From positions 532,374,291-532,438,290 of the forward strand of contig NC_081409.1 of the NCBI RefSeq assembly GCF_030272615.1: 64,000 nt of DNA, in the 5' to 3' direction. Under the pieces are notes generated by a model. The model saw only the letters and a list, made by a program, of their open reading frames with translations. It searched no databases and was not told the origin of the DNA. This document shows positions 1 to 10,304 of this stretch, piece by piece. Each line of letters opens with the position of its first letter. Within the stretch, counting starts at the first letter, position 1. The stretch is from Cryptomeria japonica (Eukaryota > Streptophyta > Pinopsida > Cupressales > Cupressaceae). A program made the translations under genes and the position numbers.

Positions 1-1531
1 CTAAGCGATCAAAAATCTTTGTTAGGATGCCAAGATGTTCAGCTCTAGTGAAGGATTTAGCTAATAAATCATCCACATAGTCTTCCATAAATGTGTGCAT
101 CATGTCATGGAAGATTGTTGTCATTGCTCTTTGATAAGTGGCCCCTGCATTCTTTAAGCCAAAAGGCATAACATTCCAGCAATACGTTCCCCAAGGACAA
201 GTGAATGCAGTTTTATCTTGATCTTCGGGGGCTATTTTGATTTGATTATAGCCTGAGAAACCGTCCATTAGTGAGAGCATGGCATGGCCTGCTGTGAGAT
301 CTACAATTATGTCTATACTAGGCAGAGGAAAGTTGTCCTTTGGACAAGCTTTGTTGATGTCTCTGAAGTCAGTGCAGATTCTGATACTACCATCTGGTTC
401 TGATACTGGAACGATGTTGGAAATCCATTCTACATAGTCAATGGGTTGGATGAATCCAACATCTAATAGTTTCTTTAGTTCAGTTTTGACCATGAGTGCC
501 ACCTGTGGATTCATCTTGTGTAGCTTTTGCTTGACTGACTTAACTCCTGTAGAAATGGACAAGTGATGCATGATTGAGTAAGGATCTACTCCAGGCATAT
601 CTGCATATGACCAAGCAAAGTTGATTTGTTGTCCTTTAAAGAAGATGATGAATGCCGATCTTTCTTCTTTTGTTAGAGATTCTGCAAGGTGTATGTTTCT
701 GGCTGCTTCTGTGGTACCAATGTTGATTGATTGAGTGGGCTCAATCAAAATGGGCGATCTCTCATGAAAGTGTTTAGGAAGAGTGTCAAGTCTCCCATCA
801 TTAGGTGCCTTAAAAAGGTTTTCACCCTCAGATGCATCCTTTATTTTTACTTTTTTGTGATCTAGAGCTGCCATTGTATGGTTTTCAGCATCAAATCCTT
901 TATTTAGTTCATTTTTGCGACTAAGAGACTTGGCAATCCCTGATTGACAGACATCATTACTTTGTTCACTGGTAGAGCCAGTTTCCGGATTTACAGTACA
1001 TAGGTAATGGATAATAGATTCATGATCTGGGAAAATTGGTATATCATGGATTTCAGGTTCATCCCAGTCAATGAGGTCAGGAAAGACAAGTGTTAAGGAA
1101 TCATTAGGTGGATCAAGTTCGGCTACTGTGAGTGTTAGGATGGAGTTTTCATTGTGATGGGCCTTGGTTGTAAAGAAGTCCAGGATTTCATCAAGGTCCT
1201 TGATGGTATTATCTTCCACATAGACTTGTTCATAATGTTTCTGTTCACTTTCCTTGGCGTCATAGATATTTTGTGGTTCAAATTCAAGAGGTCTATCTTC
1301 TGCGTTATGTTCTTCTTGAGAAAGGGATATAGAATCAGTATCATCGGGGATATCTGTAGTAGCATTGGAGCAGGTACCCCATTCATATTCATTGGAATCT
1401 GTCTCATAGGCATCATCCCAGATTCTATCGGTGCTGCAAACAGGTATGTTGTATGGTGAAAACAAATCTTTGATGATGGATACCATTTTGATGGTTTTTG
1501 TTGATTCTGTATCAGATCCGTCTTCTACTTG
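1..1531 (-). pseudogene. T1 reverse transcriptase, N-terminal part of pol, cut by window edge
   Basis: The minus strand is open from an in-frame TAG at 1532-1534 to base 1. The first roughly 250 codons are an acidic, low-complexity linker. Then comes the FAWSYADMPG signature that precedes the RT in this group, the RT entry block ending in SDFRDINKACPKD-like residues (here CTDFRDINKAC), the DGFSGYNQI block and MPFGLKNAGATYQRAM. The catalytic YVDD lies at about 68-79. These are the fingers and palm of a gypsy RT that copies element RNA into DNA in virus-like particles. Active-site residues look intact in the visible part; thumb and RNase H are outside the window. It shares its frame with the protease and G-patch segments, so pol was probably one polyprotein. 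Confidence 0.9.
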
Positions 1532-1681
1532 CTAGATTTGTTCATAAACTGTACTTCCTCGGGGAGGAATAATGGTATCTGGAGATGACATGATTTGTTT
1601 TTGAGACATTGGTGTTTGAATATGAGCTACCACTACAGATAGGGCCTTCTTATGACTTAGAAGCTTTCCCTAATGCAAATT

Positions 1682-2455
1682 CTAATCTTGACGTTCCCGT
1701 GCCTTGCGGATTGTTTCTGCTGATTCAAAGAGTGCTTCCTGCCAGGATTCTTCTTTGTACTTCTTCTTCACCTTCCATTGAGCTTTTGTAGTTGTGTGTG
1801 GCGGCTGTTTCAAGAGGAATGTGAGTTTAGAACGCAATCCCGCTTTGTTTGTACTAGGTTGTGAAGGAAGATCTATAGATTCAGTGACTCCTTTGTGTTT
1901 CCCAATAGGTCCTTTACCGCCATATCCCATTTGCTTCATGATTAAGTAGCCTTTTCCATACAGGTGTGTTGGTAGAACAATGTCCAGAGCGGCTGCTCTA
2001 TGATCTTCTTCCTCATCTTTGTATAACCAGCTAAGAACGTCCTTGTCTTCTATTTCATGTGCTAGAGTACCCAATTGGATGAAGGTACCATCAAATTTAG
2101 TGATGGGCTGAGTAGCCAGATGTGTTGATGTAGTAGGCAAACCATGCGATCTAGGTGATGTTGGCAATTTGGCCAAACATAAAGGCTCCAAAGAGTATTC
2201 TCCCATGCCCTGGTCTTTGATTTGCATCTTCTTCTTGAAGTCTCCCCATAAGGAGTTTGATTTTGCTGTTGGTGGATCTGATGTTGAAGATCGCTGCTTT
2301 TCTCTATTATGAGGAACCAAACTGTCTTGGGCTGCCCCCATTGCGTTGCAATGTTGGAATGGATTATGATCAGCTGATATGGAGATTTCTTGTCCATCAT
2401 AAGGAAACTTGACACACTGGTGATATGTGGAAGGTACAGCTTGCATTTCATGTAT
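1682..2455 (-). pseudogene. T1 protease-RT linker with G-patch-like motif
   Basis: About 255 codons follow the protease in the same frame, separated by a TAG at 2456-2458 where T3 suggests a Trp or similar codon (GRP-stop-IHEM). The first 40 residues continue the protease C-terminus (STYHQCVKFPYDG). Near residue 180 is a glycine-rich block, MGYGGKGPIGKHKGVTESI, resembling a G-patch, an RNA-binding motif of about 45 residues also found next to proteases in some retroviruses. T3 has the matching block at 21,860-21,910. After an in-frame TAG at about 1682, 1532-1681 holds further stops and no recognisable domain. The G-patch role here is inferred from family pattern only. Confidence 0.75.
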
Positions 2456-2935
2456 CTAGGGTCGTCCTAACAAGATATTGTAGGTTAGATCAATATCTAA
2501 GACCTGACATATAGTATCCTTTTGTACTGGTCCTACTTGAATAGGTAATATCATTGTTCCTTTAGAGGATCTTTCCTCATCATCATATGCTTTTATGGTA
2601 ATCTTTTTGCAAGGATCAATAGATTCTTCTAAGAAGCCTAATGCATGGATAAGCTTTAAAGTACATATATTAAGTCTGGCTCCTCCATCTATTAAAACTC
2701 TTTTTACTCGGTGTTTGCAAACAATGACTTCAATGTGGAGAGGAGTATTATGCGGATGACTCAAGGAAGTATTGTCATGCTCTGAGAAGGTGAGGTTATG
2801 AGGTCCTGTCATATGGGCGACCATGGCTTGAAATCTGTCTGTATCCAGATTTTGAGGTACATTTGTTTCCAATAGCGCTTGCTCCAATATGTCTTTGTGC
2901 TTTGGTGATAGTTTCAATAATTCCAAGATAGATAT
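2456..2935 (-). pseudogene. T1 retropepsin-like aspartic protease
   Basis: The 157-codon reading frame contains the aspartic protease core: VLIDGGARLNICTL holds the catalytic Asp, and YNILLGRP, about 75 residues later, is the conserved C-terminal hydrophobic-Gly block. The active-site triplet reads D-G-G rather than the usual D-T/S-G, which is common in plant Tat-like proteases. The enzyme would release the Gag and Pol parts of the polyprotein. A TAG at 2933-2935 splits it from the gag C-terminus (TPA-stop-ISI). T3 has Gln at that position, so this is a likely CAG to TAG change. Start and end are set by the bounding stops because it was part of a longer polyprotein. Confidence 0.85.
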
Positions 2936-3354
2936 CTAAGCTGGAGTCTTGCGTAGTTGGCTAACCAAGTCATATTGGATTTTTGGTGTGGTAGTTGTAG
3001 GTGCAGTATCTCCCTTCAAGACATATTTCTGAGTTCGGGTTGTTACATTGATAGATTCATGATCATGCTGATCTCGAATGGTGATGACATTGACTTGATG
3101 ATCTTCAGCTGATATGTGGTTAATTGTGTTGTTGTAGATGTGATTAATATGAGCTCCGTGTGTATCATCTGAAGTTGATGCTCCATCTTTGTTGTAATTT
3201 GGGAGAGGATTTTTGAAGGCGCCGTGATCACCATTTGTTTTAAGACCATCCACTGTTAAGTCACCTCGATCAATCATGTCCTGTGTTTCAATCTCATGCA
3301 CTCGTTTGTTCTATGACCCTTGTTGCGATGGAAATCACAATAGTGTGAATCATT
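2936..3354 (-). pseudogene. T1 Gag C-terminal region with Cys/His knuckle
   Basis: Directly after the TGA at 3352-3354 the gag frame continues into HYCDFHRNKGHRTNEC, a C-x2-H-x3-G-H-x4-C knuckle. It is a variant of the nucleic-acid-binding CCHC knuckle with His in place of the second Cys. T3 has the same C-x2-H form (CDYHRSKGHKTASC), so the variant is a family trait. The TGA follows Pro-Pro-Trp where T3 has a second Trp, so it is probably a TGG to TGA mutation. Near 3310 the frame shifts by a small deletion, after which the region reads in the same frame as the protease. The rest is Asp/Asn/His-rich without a known domain. Confidence 0.7.
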
Positions 3355-4917
3355 TCACCAAGGTGGTTTGATTGGGGGTTCATAGTTGTTGATGGGAGGC
3401 AAAGAAAGAATCTTGCTTGCCAAAAGTTCTTTGAATGCAGATTCTAATGATTGTCCCAGTGGTGTGAAGATACGCTTTTGGAAATTGTTCGTGTTGTTGC
3501 GTGAATTGTTGTTAGGTCCTGGATTCATGTTTTTGCTTTGAGTATCGTTGGTGTTGTTTGTGTTGAGTTGTCCTTGATCATTGGTTGGTGCATATGTGTT
3601 AGCACTGGGACTAGCATTTTTAGGATTTTTCGTATTTTGAGGATTTTCGGATAATGTAAGCACTGGTTGCTTAGATTTGGGATCATATGATTCATTGTTG
3701 CCTTCGTTTTTGTTTCGGGTCCAAAATCGAGATTTGTCAATATTGGTGTTGTTCGAGTTATTGTAGTTTGATGTGTTTGTTCCTTCCTTGTAGAATTTGA
3801 GTGTTCCCTTTTTGACACAGGCTTCTTCTACTTGAATACCATTTTCAATCAATTTAGCGAAAGATGGTATGCATTGAAGTTTTAGTCTGTAACTCATTTC
3901 ACCATTCAAGTTATCAATGAAGATTTCCATTTTCTCCTTTTTGGGAATATCTCGAGGATATCGTGATACCATGCATCGCCAGCGTTGAAGGAATACCATG
4001 AATGTTTCGTTGTTCTTTTGTTTGGTGTTGCAAACATCTAACATGGTTATGGCATGTTGGATGTTGTAGGAATAGTGGGTTATGAATTTGTTAACCAATT
4101 CATCAAATGATCTGACAGGTGGCAAAATTTTGGATAACCATTCCATAGTTTGCCCTCCCAAGCTTTTGGGGAATAACCTCATCAAATAGGTGTCATCATG
4201 AGCAAATTCAAGGCTTAGTGTGCAAAATTCTCGAACATGATCTCGGGGATCACTTTTTCCATCATATTTATCAAATTTGGGAACGTCTGAGTTTGGAGGA
4301 AAATGCACCATGTTCAATCTTCTGTCAAATGGGTAAGGACAGATTTCATTTAAAGAGTACCGCACTGTTGTCCCTTGTTGCATATCTTGTATTTGCCTTT
4401 GCAACATTTGCATTTGTTGAGTAAGGGCTGCCAAAGGTATATTGTCTTGTCGAGGGAAAAGTTCTTGCCTTGTATTGGTTCTCAGCTGAAAAGGTGTAGT
4501 AAATGGTATATTTTGCTCTGGTGTTTCTAGCTCAGGTATACGCATTTCTGGTATGCGTTGTTCTGGAATGTGTTGCTCTGGAATATGTTGTTCAGGTATG
4601 TGAGTTTCTTCTTCTCTGTGTTGTTCTTGATATGCATATTGTCGAGATCCGGTTTGAAAAATGTTTGGGTCTAAATCTTCAGGAAGTTTAATGCCTTTGC
4701 TTGTAAGCATCAACAGATATTTTTCTTTGTCATTTTCCATGAGTTTTTCTACAAGTTTTTGGAAGGAAGGGTTTTCTTGACATTCCCGAAGAAGTGCTTC
4801 AGTAATTTTAGGTTCTTCTATGGGTGGAACTTCAAAAGGATTTGATAATCTTCGATTCATACTGGACTCAGTGTGTGCCTTGCTTTGTTTGTCTCTTTGA
4901 GAGCGAGTAACAGACAT
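3355..4917 (-). pseudogene. T1 Gag capsid-type protein
   Basis: A 520-residue uninterrupted reading frame. I place the start at the ATG at 4917 (MSVTRSQRDKQS) because T3 Gag begins similarly (MPIETRSKSKK); an upstream in-frame ATG at 4959 adds 14 unrelated residues. Around residues 100-135 there are six to seven IPEQ-like pentapeptide repeats. The retrotransposon Gag domain follows (roughly residues 215-365) with FDKYDGKSDPRDHV, YLMRLFPKSLGGQTMEW and TFMVFLQRWR. Downstream is an Asn/Thr-rich tail. Gag would form the virus-like particle in the cytoplasm. It is the best preserved ORF in the window, although the native protein extended past the TGA at 3352-3354. Confidence 0.9.
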
Positions 4918-5773
4918 TTTAGTAGAAACTTTCAGTGATGAAGGGGAAAAAAGCCTCATTGATATGTTGCTCGGGCGTTGTTGGTTCTGGCCGAGATGTG
5001 TTATATGTGATGCACTCGTCGAGCAAGAATGCTGGATTGATCTTTCCTCCGCAGTTTATGGTTTGATTAAAAGCAGACTTTTGGTAGTATGCTCTTGTTT
5101 TCAAAGGTTCTTTGTCAAATTCGCTAGATTTTTTTTGGATATAACGTTTGACGTGATGAAGGAATACTCGATGAGATTTGAAGAGTTGATGATTGATGTA
5201 TAAAAACTTATTTCTCTTGATGAATTTGGAAAAACTAGGTTGTTGTTTCTTCAATGTGATGTTACGATAGAGGTTCTTTCTTCTCAGAATAAGGGGATTA
5301 GTCATGCATGAGTGATCAATGGTTTCCTTTGATTGGTTTGGATTCAATTGATTCTTGTTTTTGAAAATTTCAAATCTTACTCTATCAGAGTGAAGGTTTT
5401 TAGATGCCCCTTCATGACAAAGCATGTCAAATGATATGGATAAAAGTCTCCCGATCTGGAAACTTGATTTGACAATTTGAAAATTTTAAACAAGGAGTGT
5501 TTGTGAGATAAAAATCCGTAAGATGGTAAAGGATTCTGTTTGACACTGATGATGAGATTTCCGGATTATGATAGGAGAGACATCCTCGATTGCGCGATTC
5601 ATTTAAGATTCTGACAATGTTCGTTTTGACACAAATTTTGCTTGAGAAATAGTTTTAATGGTTTGTTTGCCACTCTGGTTTGATAAAAAATGATGTCGAT
5701 GAAAAATGCTTCTAAAAATGTGTTTGAAAATTTCAAAAAATTTCTCGGTTTTGCTCTCTGTTTTTTCTGTTTT

Positions 5774-6152
5774 TGATCACGCGCTAGAACAGAGTCTACA
5801 TGCACTGAAATTCCTTGATGCGCTAAAATAATAACCACACACACTAGGCTGCCCCCAGACACGCGCTAAAGTTTTTGGACTGTTAAAATTATTTTTCCAA
5901 CTGTTGAAAAATCTATGCGCTATCCTGGGTCTATGACGCGCTAACTGTTGGACTCTATGCGCTAATGTTTAGTCTCTACATGCTAAGATGTTGCTTCCAT
6001 GCACTAGACTGTTTCTTTGATGCGCTAAAGGATTTTGCACTGTTTTTTCCTTAAGATGGAACGCTACTGTTTTGAACCAACGCGCTAACTGGCGGTTTGG
6101 ATGCGCTAATAGAATTACTCTACGCGCTAAGAAGTTTCTCTTATGCGCTAAA
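5774..6152. repeat. 21-nt-spaced GCGCTA array, leader copy 1
   Basis: The word A(T/C)GCGCTA recurs with its first A at about 5779, 5800, 5818, 5839, 5861, 5915, 5936, 5957, 5978, 5999, 6020, 6061, 6080, 6101, 6122 and 6143. Most steps are exactly 21 nt. About ten copies keep GCGCTA exactly; the others differ mainly by C/T or G/A changes (ATGCACT, ACACACTA). The 13-14 nt between words are not conserved. The array lies about 860 nt upstream of gag. Confidence 0.85.
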
Positions 6153-7823
6153 CTGCCCTAATTTGTTTCTTTGGTTTGGTTTGTGTGAATTTTGAATTTT
6201 TGTTGTGAATTTTTCAAGCTTGATGGATGATTTTCTAAAGTAATAAATGCAAGCACGACACAAAAAGTACAACCATTTTGCCTAATCTAACAAAAAGTGT
6301 ATGTTTTGTGAGGATGTGTTCAAATCCCCAATGTTTTAATAGGTTTGGATACAAATAACACACTTCAGAAAGACTCTTTAATCAAGGGTCATAAATAACA
6401 TCATAGCTCACTAGTCTCGATATTCCGTCAGCTCAAACAGCCGTGTCACCCCCTAAAGGGCGCCCGTTTTTTTGCCTTTTGTCAGAAATTAACTCAAAGT
6501 GAATCGCTTCACAGTTGAGTAGTTATCTTGTGAGATATATGGTGAGTAATCTTGGGGGTGGATTCTTCCCCACCCTTGCACTATGATGTTATAAATGTCT
6601 GGTTACTGACTCGGTTCAAAGCTTCTATTTCTATGGTTCATAATCAGGCTTCCTATTTGGCCGTCAATGATAAACTCCCTTAGGAGGCTTCCCAACCTTT
6701 AGAACAAAGTCTTTATGTATCTCAAGGATACTGGGGGAAGGCTAATCACTGCGCGCAACCGTTGAAAAGGACTTTCGTCACTTTCCACTTTTGATTATAG
6801 TGGGTTGGAACACTTGGCGTCAAAGTCGTTCCCCACTTAGGTCGTTCCCTTCACACTGGCCAAAGAATGGCTTTAAGAGTTTTTCAACCCCTCGGGAAGG
6901 CAGACCTACTAAAGGATGTAAATGCTTGAAGTACAGAAAGCTTAAGAGTGGTCTGGATTTTTGGTCACCCAGTTATAGGGAGAGCATATACCTTCCACTT
7001 TCGAGACAAGGCAATCAAGTTGTTCTTTTTAGCCTTCAAGACAATGATTTGCTAACTTCTATTTGGAGATGTTGCTCCAACAAGCATGATGTTCTTTTTA
7101 ACTCTTCATAGCAAAGTGTGTATTTCCAAAACTTTTGTAAAACAAGCCTGGTCAACAAAAGTAAATCGTGATTTTGGTCAACAAAATTAAAGTCGATAGG
7201 GAAAACTTTTCCTCTTTGCCTTGCACAAAATGAAGATGAGGTTCTTTTACTTTGCAAAATGAAGTGAATCCTTTTAAACACCAAAGGATGGTGAGGTTTT
7301 TTTAAAAACTTTTGCCAAAGTAAAGATTGTTGATTCTTTTTACAGCTTCCAAAATGAAGTGTTTTTCCTCTAATCTTACAAGAAAGCAAATATGAAGTTT
7401 GTTGTTCTTTTTACCTTGCAATAAAGAAAAGATGAAGTTTTATTTTAAAACACCAAAAAGGAAGGCATGAAGTTCATTTTATGCATCCAAATGAAATGAT
7501 GAGGTTTGTTTTAATTTTTGCAAAAAGGAGAGTAAGTTCTTTTTAACCAACTTTTGTTGAAAGAAAGTAAAAAAAGAAACTTAAAGCCTCTAAACTAACT
7601 CCTTCCCCTGCACAAAAAAAATATTAGAACCTGCACACAGTTAGTGATCAAATGTTAGTGTGGGCTTACACAAGCCTAAATTCTGATCTTGGTTACAAAT
7701 TTTACAATTCTGATCCTGAAATGTCTTGAAATTTGACTAAGTCTGAAATTTGGAAGATCTTCCAAAAACTAGATTTTGCATTACAACTCCTAGAGGTCTG
7801 AAACCCCTCTCAAACATCTTGAC

Positions 7824-7913
7824 AATATATATGGAATATAACTTAAAGTATAAGAAAGAGAAAAGAGAAGAGGAAATGTCACTTATACTTAAATGTTATA
7901 TTCCATATATATT
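7824..7913. repeat. 90-nt foldback with 31-32 nt arms
   Basis: The arm at 7824-7854 and the arm at 7882-7913 are inverted repeats that pair almost completely, with a purine-rich spacer of 27 nt (AAGAGAAAAGAGAAGAGG core). The mismatch is confined to a TTAAG/TAAATG step. It could be a very small foldback transposon, a MITE remnant, or an RNA hairpin of the T1 leader. It carries no ORF and no clear target duplication. Confidence 0.8.
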
Positions 7914-7970
7914 ATGCCTCCCACAAGCCTAATTTTTGACTCTGTCATAAATTTTTGGCTCTGCCAACTC

Positions 7971-8390
7971 TATGCGCTAAGAAATGATGTCTATGCGCTA
8001 AGAAAAAGCACCTACGCGCTATTATGTGCCCCCAATGTGCTAAGCTATTTTTTTGATGCGCTATTCTATTTTTCTCTCGCATTGATACCTACAAAAAATT
8101 GTTAGAAATATGATGCGCTAAGGAAAAGACTTTACGCACCATAGAATAGACTGCACGCGCTAAACAGTGAGCCGGATGCGCTATCTGACAGAACTGATGC
8201 GCCAAACTATTTTTCAGATGCGCTACTCTATTTTTCTCCCGTGTTGATACCTACAGGAAAAGATTAGTGGAAGTCATGCGCTAAAGAAAGGACTTCACGC
8301 GCTAGAATATAGACTCCATGCGCTAAATAGTAAGCGGGATGCGCTAGACTGTTAACCGGATGTGCTAGGGAATGTTTCCCACGCGCTGAT
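7971..8390. repeat. 21-nt-spaced GCGCTA array, leader copy 2 next to primer binding site
   Basis: Seventeen words of the form A(T/C)GCGCTA have their first A at 7972, 7993, 8014, 8035, 8056, 8113, 8134, 8155, 8176, 8197, 8218, 8276, 8297, 8318, 8339, 8360 and 8381. All steps are 21 nt except two of 57-58 nt. Twelve copies contain GCGCTA exactly; the rest carry mostly transition changes. The sequence between words varies. The array starts about 70 nt downstream (minus sense) of the primer binding site. Confidence 0.9.
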
Positions 8391-8454
8391 TCATGTTTCC
8401 CGTGGACCTGCAAAAGTGGTTAAATTCAAAAACCGATTTGATATATGGGGTCTA

Positions 8455-8472
8455 GCCCCACGATGGGCGCCA
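8455..8472 (-). other. T1 primer binding site
   Basis: Read on the minus strand, TGGCGCCCATCGTGGGGC begins four bases (TTTC) after the LTR end. It starts with TGG, complementary to a tRNA CCA tail, and the TGGCGCC start is typical of plant Tat-type gypsy elements. I do not assign the tRNA. It fixes the LTR edge at 8477 and the minus orientation. Confidence 0.85.
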
Positions 8473-9004
8473 GAAATGTATGCGGGAAAAGTGGGCTGAT
8501 AAAACTTAATATGTGAAAATATTGCAAAATGACTTGTCCACACACACACACAGGACTTCTTGGTGCAAGCTATGGGGTAACGTAGTATTACTCAGCTTCC
8601 CAAGGTGGGTCCCATGGTTCTCTATCTCACAATGTCCCTCAAACCAATGTTTTGCTCTCAGATTACTGAGCAAAATGGTTCAGGGATGGCAAATGCAAGA
8701 ACGAGGGATGCTCTGATAGATTTTTAGAATGAAATGTGTTATAAGCTATGTATGATTTTAAAATGCAATAAACTAAATGATAAGATGACAAGATTAGTAT
8801 GAATACTATCCTAGCATACTATATTTAGTTTATGATTGAACTAAAATGATAAAGAAATTATTCTAAACATGCATATTTAGTCTAATTCCTGATTTAAGAT
8901 AGACTAAATGATGAGCATATATGAAATGAGAAAGCTTGAATGTATTTGAGCATAAGTGTGATGCTACAAATTTGAAGGATGATTGTTATGGAGGAATGAG
9001 AGCT

Positions 9005-9014
9005 CTATTTATAG
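9005..9014 (-). promoter_or_regulatory. T1 LTR TATA box
   Basis: CTATAAATAG on the minus strand followed by AGCTCTCATTCC. It is a textbook plant TATA element; the start of transcription would be about 30 nt downstream, near 8975-8980. Confidence 0.75.
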
Positions 9015-9377
9015 AAAAAACATGGCAATGGATGGTCAGGATTGAATGGTTTAATCAAGGGTTGAGTTTGAAAGTTGGGGATCCATGTTTGTAATTGGCA
9101 CCAATGAAATGGTGACAAGTGTCAACATAGGGTTGGGTTGAGAGAAGGGGTTGGAGACATTGAATGCCTAAGAAGACCTCATGGTTATCTAGAGGCTAAG
9201 GGTCAAGTCTAAGTTAAGATTACCCACTGGATTGAGAGTTAATCCAAGGATAAACCTTTGTGCAAATATTTAAGAGATAATCATGGTCAAAGCATTAAAG
9301 GCCTGATGAGACCCTTGGGTTGGATGAAGGTTGAGTCAAAACAAATGTTTTAACCATATAGGAGGGTTTGAGTTAAC

Positions 9378-9514
9378 CATTAATGGTTATTGGAGACTTT
9401 GGGGGATTAAGTGGTTGAAGGTTGAAAGCCTTTAATGGTTATCAAAGACTTTGAAGAAATAAGTGGTTGAAGGTTGAAAGCCTTTAATGGTTATCAAAGA
9501 CTTTGAGGGTTTGA
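9378..9514. repeat. 51-bp tandem repeat in T1 U3
   Basis: About 2.6 copies of a unit of roughly 51 bp containing TTTAATGGTTATCAAAGACT and AAGTGGTTGAAGGTTGAAAG. The last two copies are nearly identical; the first is diverged. U3 tandem repeats are often enhancer units, but no function can be read here. Confidence 0.8.
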
Positions 9515-9891
9515 GAAGTGACTTCCCTTTGCTTAGGGATGTGACAAAGTTTAGAGAAGAAGTTAGGTTAATTAGAAGTGATTAGAAGATTCTAGAAGGG
9601 ATTAGAAAGGGGTTTGGGATTTTGCAAGTGGATGGAGGGATAATAGGATTTAATTGAAAAAAAGAATTTCATTCAATTTGGTTGCAATTAAATAAATTAG
9701 ATTTATTCAATTTAGGATAACTATTTAATTAAATTTGAATTTAATTAAAAGTGGATAGGGGGGATTTAATTGAATAAAATGATTTATTCATTAAATGGGT
9801 ATAGTGAATTTAATTGAGCAATTTACTTAATTAAATAGAGGAATGCGGGTAATTTAATTAAATTAGATTTAATCAAATAGAGAAATGAACA

Positions 9892-10247
9892 TAAAATATT
9901 TATTTAGGAATATGGTCATTTTTATAGGTCTACATCTATTACCAAAAATCTCACAGGTAGATCCTTTCTATCTAACACTGGTGATAAACATGAAAATACC
10001 AAAAAACTGCATGATAGATTCAGGAGCAACAGTAAATATCATGCCAGAGGATGTCATGAAAGAATTGGGAATGCATGTTGATACACCTTACGGTAAGTGC
10101 TATTCCATGGACAATAGGTCAGTTCCTGTAGTAGGAATTATGAAGGATGTTGAGTTCAGATTCCCAACCTTCCTAGACACTGCATACAAGACAAATATCA
10201 TAGTTGTACAAGTGCCTGCGAACTATGGGATGTTTCTATCCAGATAG
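9892..10247 (+). pseudogene. T2 aspartic protease
   Basis: The reading frame shows CMIDSGATVNIMP with the catalytic Asp (D-S-G), then an ELG block, and near the end the hydrophobic stretch around VPANYGMFLSR where LLGR is usual. It has the size of a retropepsin (about 100 residues). The frame opens next to the T1 LTR, so the upstream part was cut off by the T1 insertion or lies on its other side. A TAG at 10,245-10,247 ends it, and the polyprotein frame (frame 3) resumes downstream. Confidence 0.75.
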
Positions 10248-10304
10248 TGGTCTAACTTGGTGGGTTGACATGTCCAGCTTGACTTGTGATATGCCACTAT
10301 TCTA

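Larger units (their letters stand above)
4918..8454 (-). other. T1 untranslated leader between primer binding site and gag
   Basis: A 3.5 kb stretch without a convincing gene. It holds two 21-nt-spaced GCGCTA arrays (5774-6152 and 7971-8390), a 90-nt foldback (7824-7913), and a middle part (about 6420-7400) that partly matches the T3 leader near 27,300-27,420 (shared CCACTTAGG and TCCCT blocks). Short ORFs here are below 170 codons, lack domains, and are not shared with T3, so I do not call genes. Confidence 0.75.
1..9891 (-). mobile_element. T1: Tat-like Ty3/gypsy LTR retrotransposon, partial
   Basis: Seen: reading the minus strand there is a 5' LTR (9891 to 8477), a primer binding site, a 3.5 kb leader, gag, a protease-like domain, a G-patch segment and the first two thirds of an RT that leaves the window at base 1. 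The 3' part (RNase H, integrase, 3' LTR) must lie to the left. The order and RT sequence match T3, so both belong to one broad Tat-like group. Inference: T1 sits inside T2, because T2 protease sequence starts directly after the LTR and T2 gag is absent. The outer LTR border (about 9891) is placed only by a CA end and is uncertain by tens of bases. It is non-functional: stops at several Trp or Gln positions and one frameshift near 3310. Confidence 0.9.
8477..9891 (-). repeat. T1 5' LTR
   Basis: On the + strand the LTR opens with TGTATGCGGG, so on the minus strand it ends with CA, four bases before the primer binding site. A TATA box at 9005-9014 marks U3/R, giving roughly 0.9 kb of U3 and 0.5 kb of R-U5. 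The U3 end (9600-9891) is very AT-rich, with TTTAATTAAAT-type words, and 9378-9514 holds a tandem repeat. The second LTR is outside the window, so the outer edge near 9891 (ending AACA) is an estimate. Confidence 0.75.

Noticed and set aside
1154-1459. A + strand ORF of 101 codons
   Set aside because: It lies antisense to the acidic linker of the T1 pol frame and has no recognisable domain.
6791-7389. Two ORFs of 106-117 codons on opposite strands in the T1 leader
   Set aside because: No shared domain, not conserved with T3, and they overlap in antisense; treated as chance ORFs.
7971-8390. CRISPR-like appearance of regularly spaced words
   Set aside because: The repeated word is only about 8 nt, spacers are 13 nt, and the array sits in an LTR element leader of plant nuclear DNA with no cas genes.
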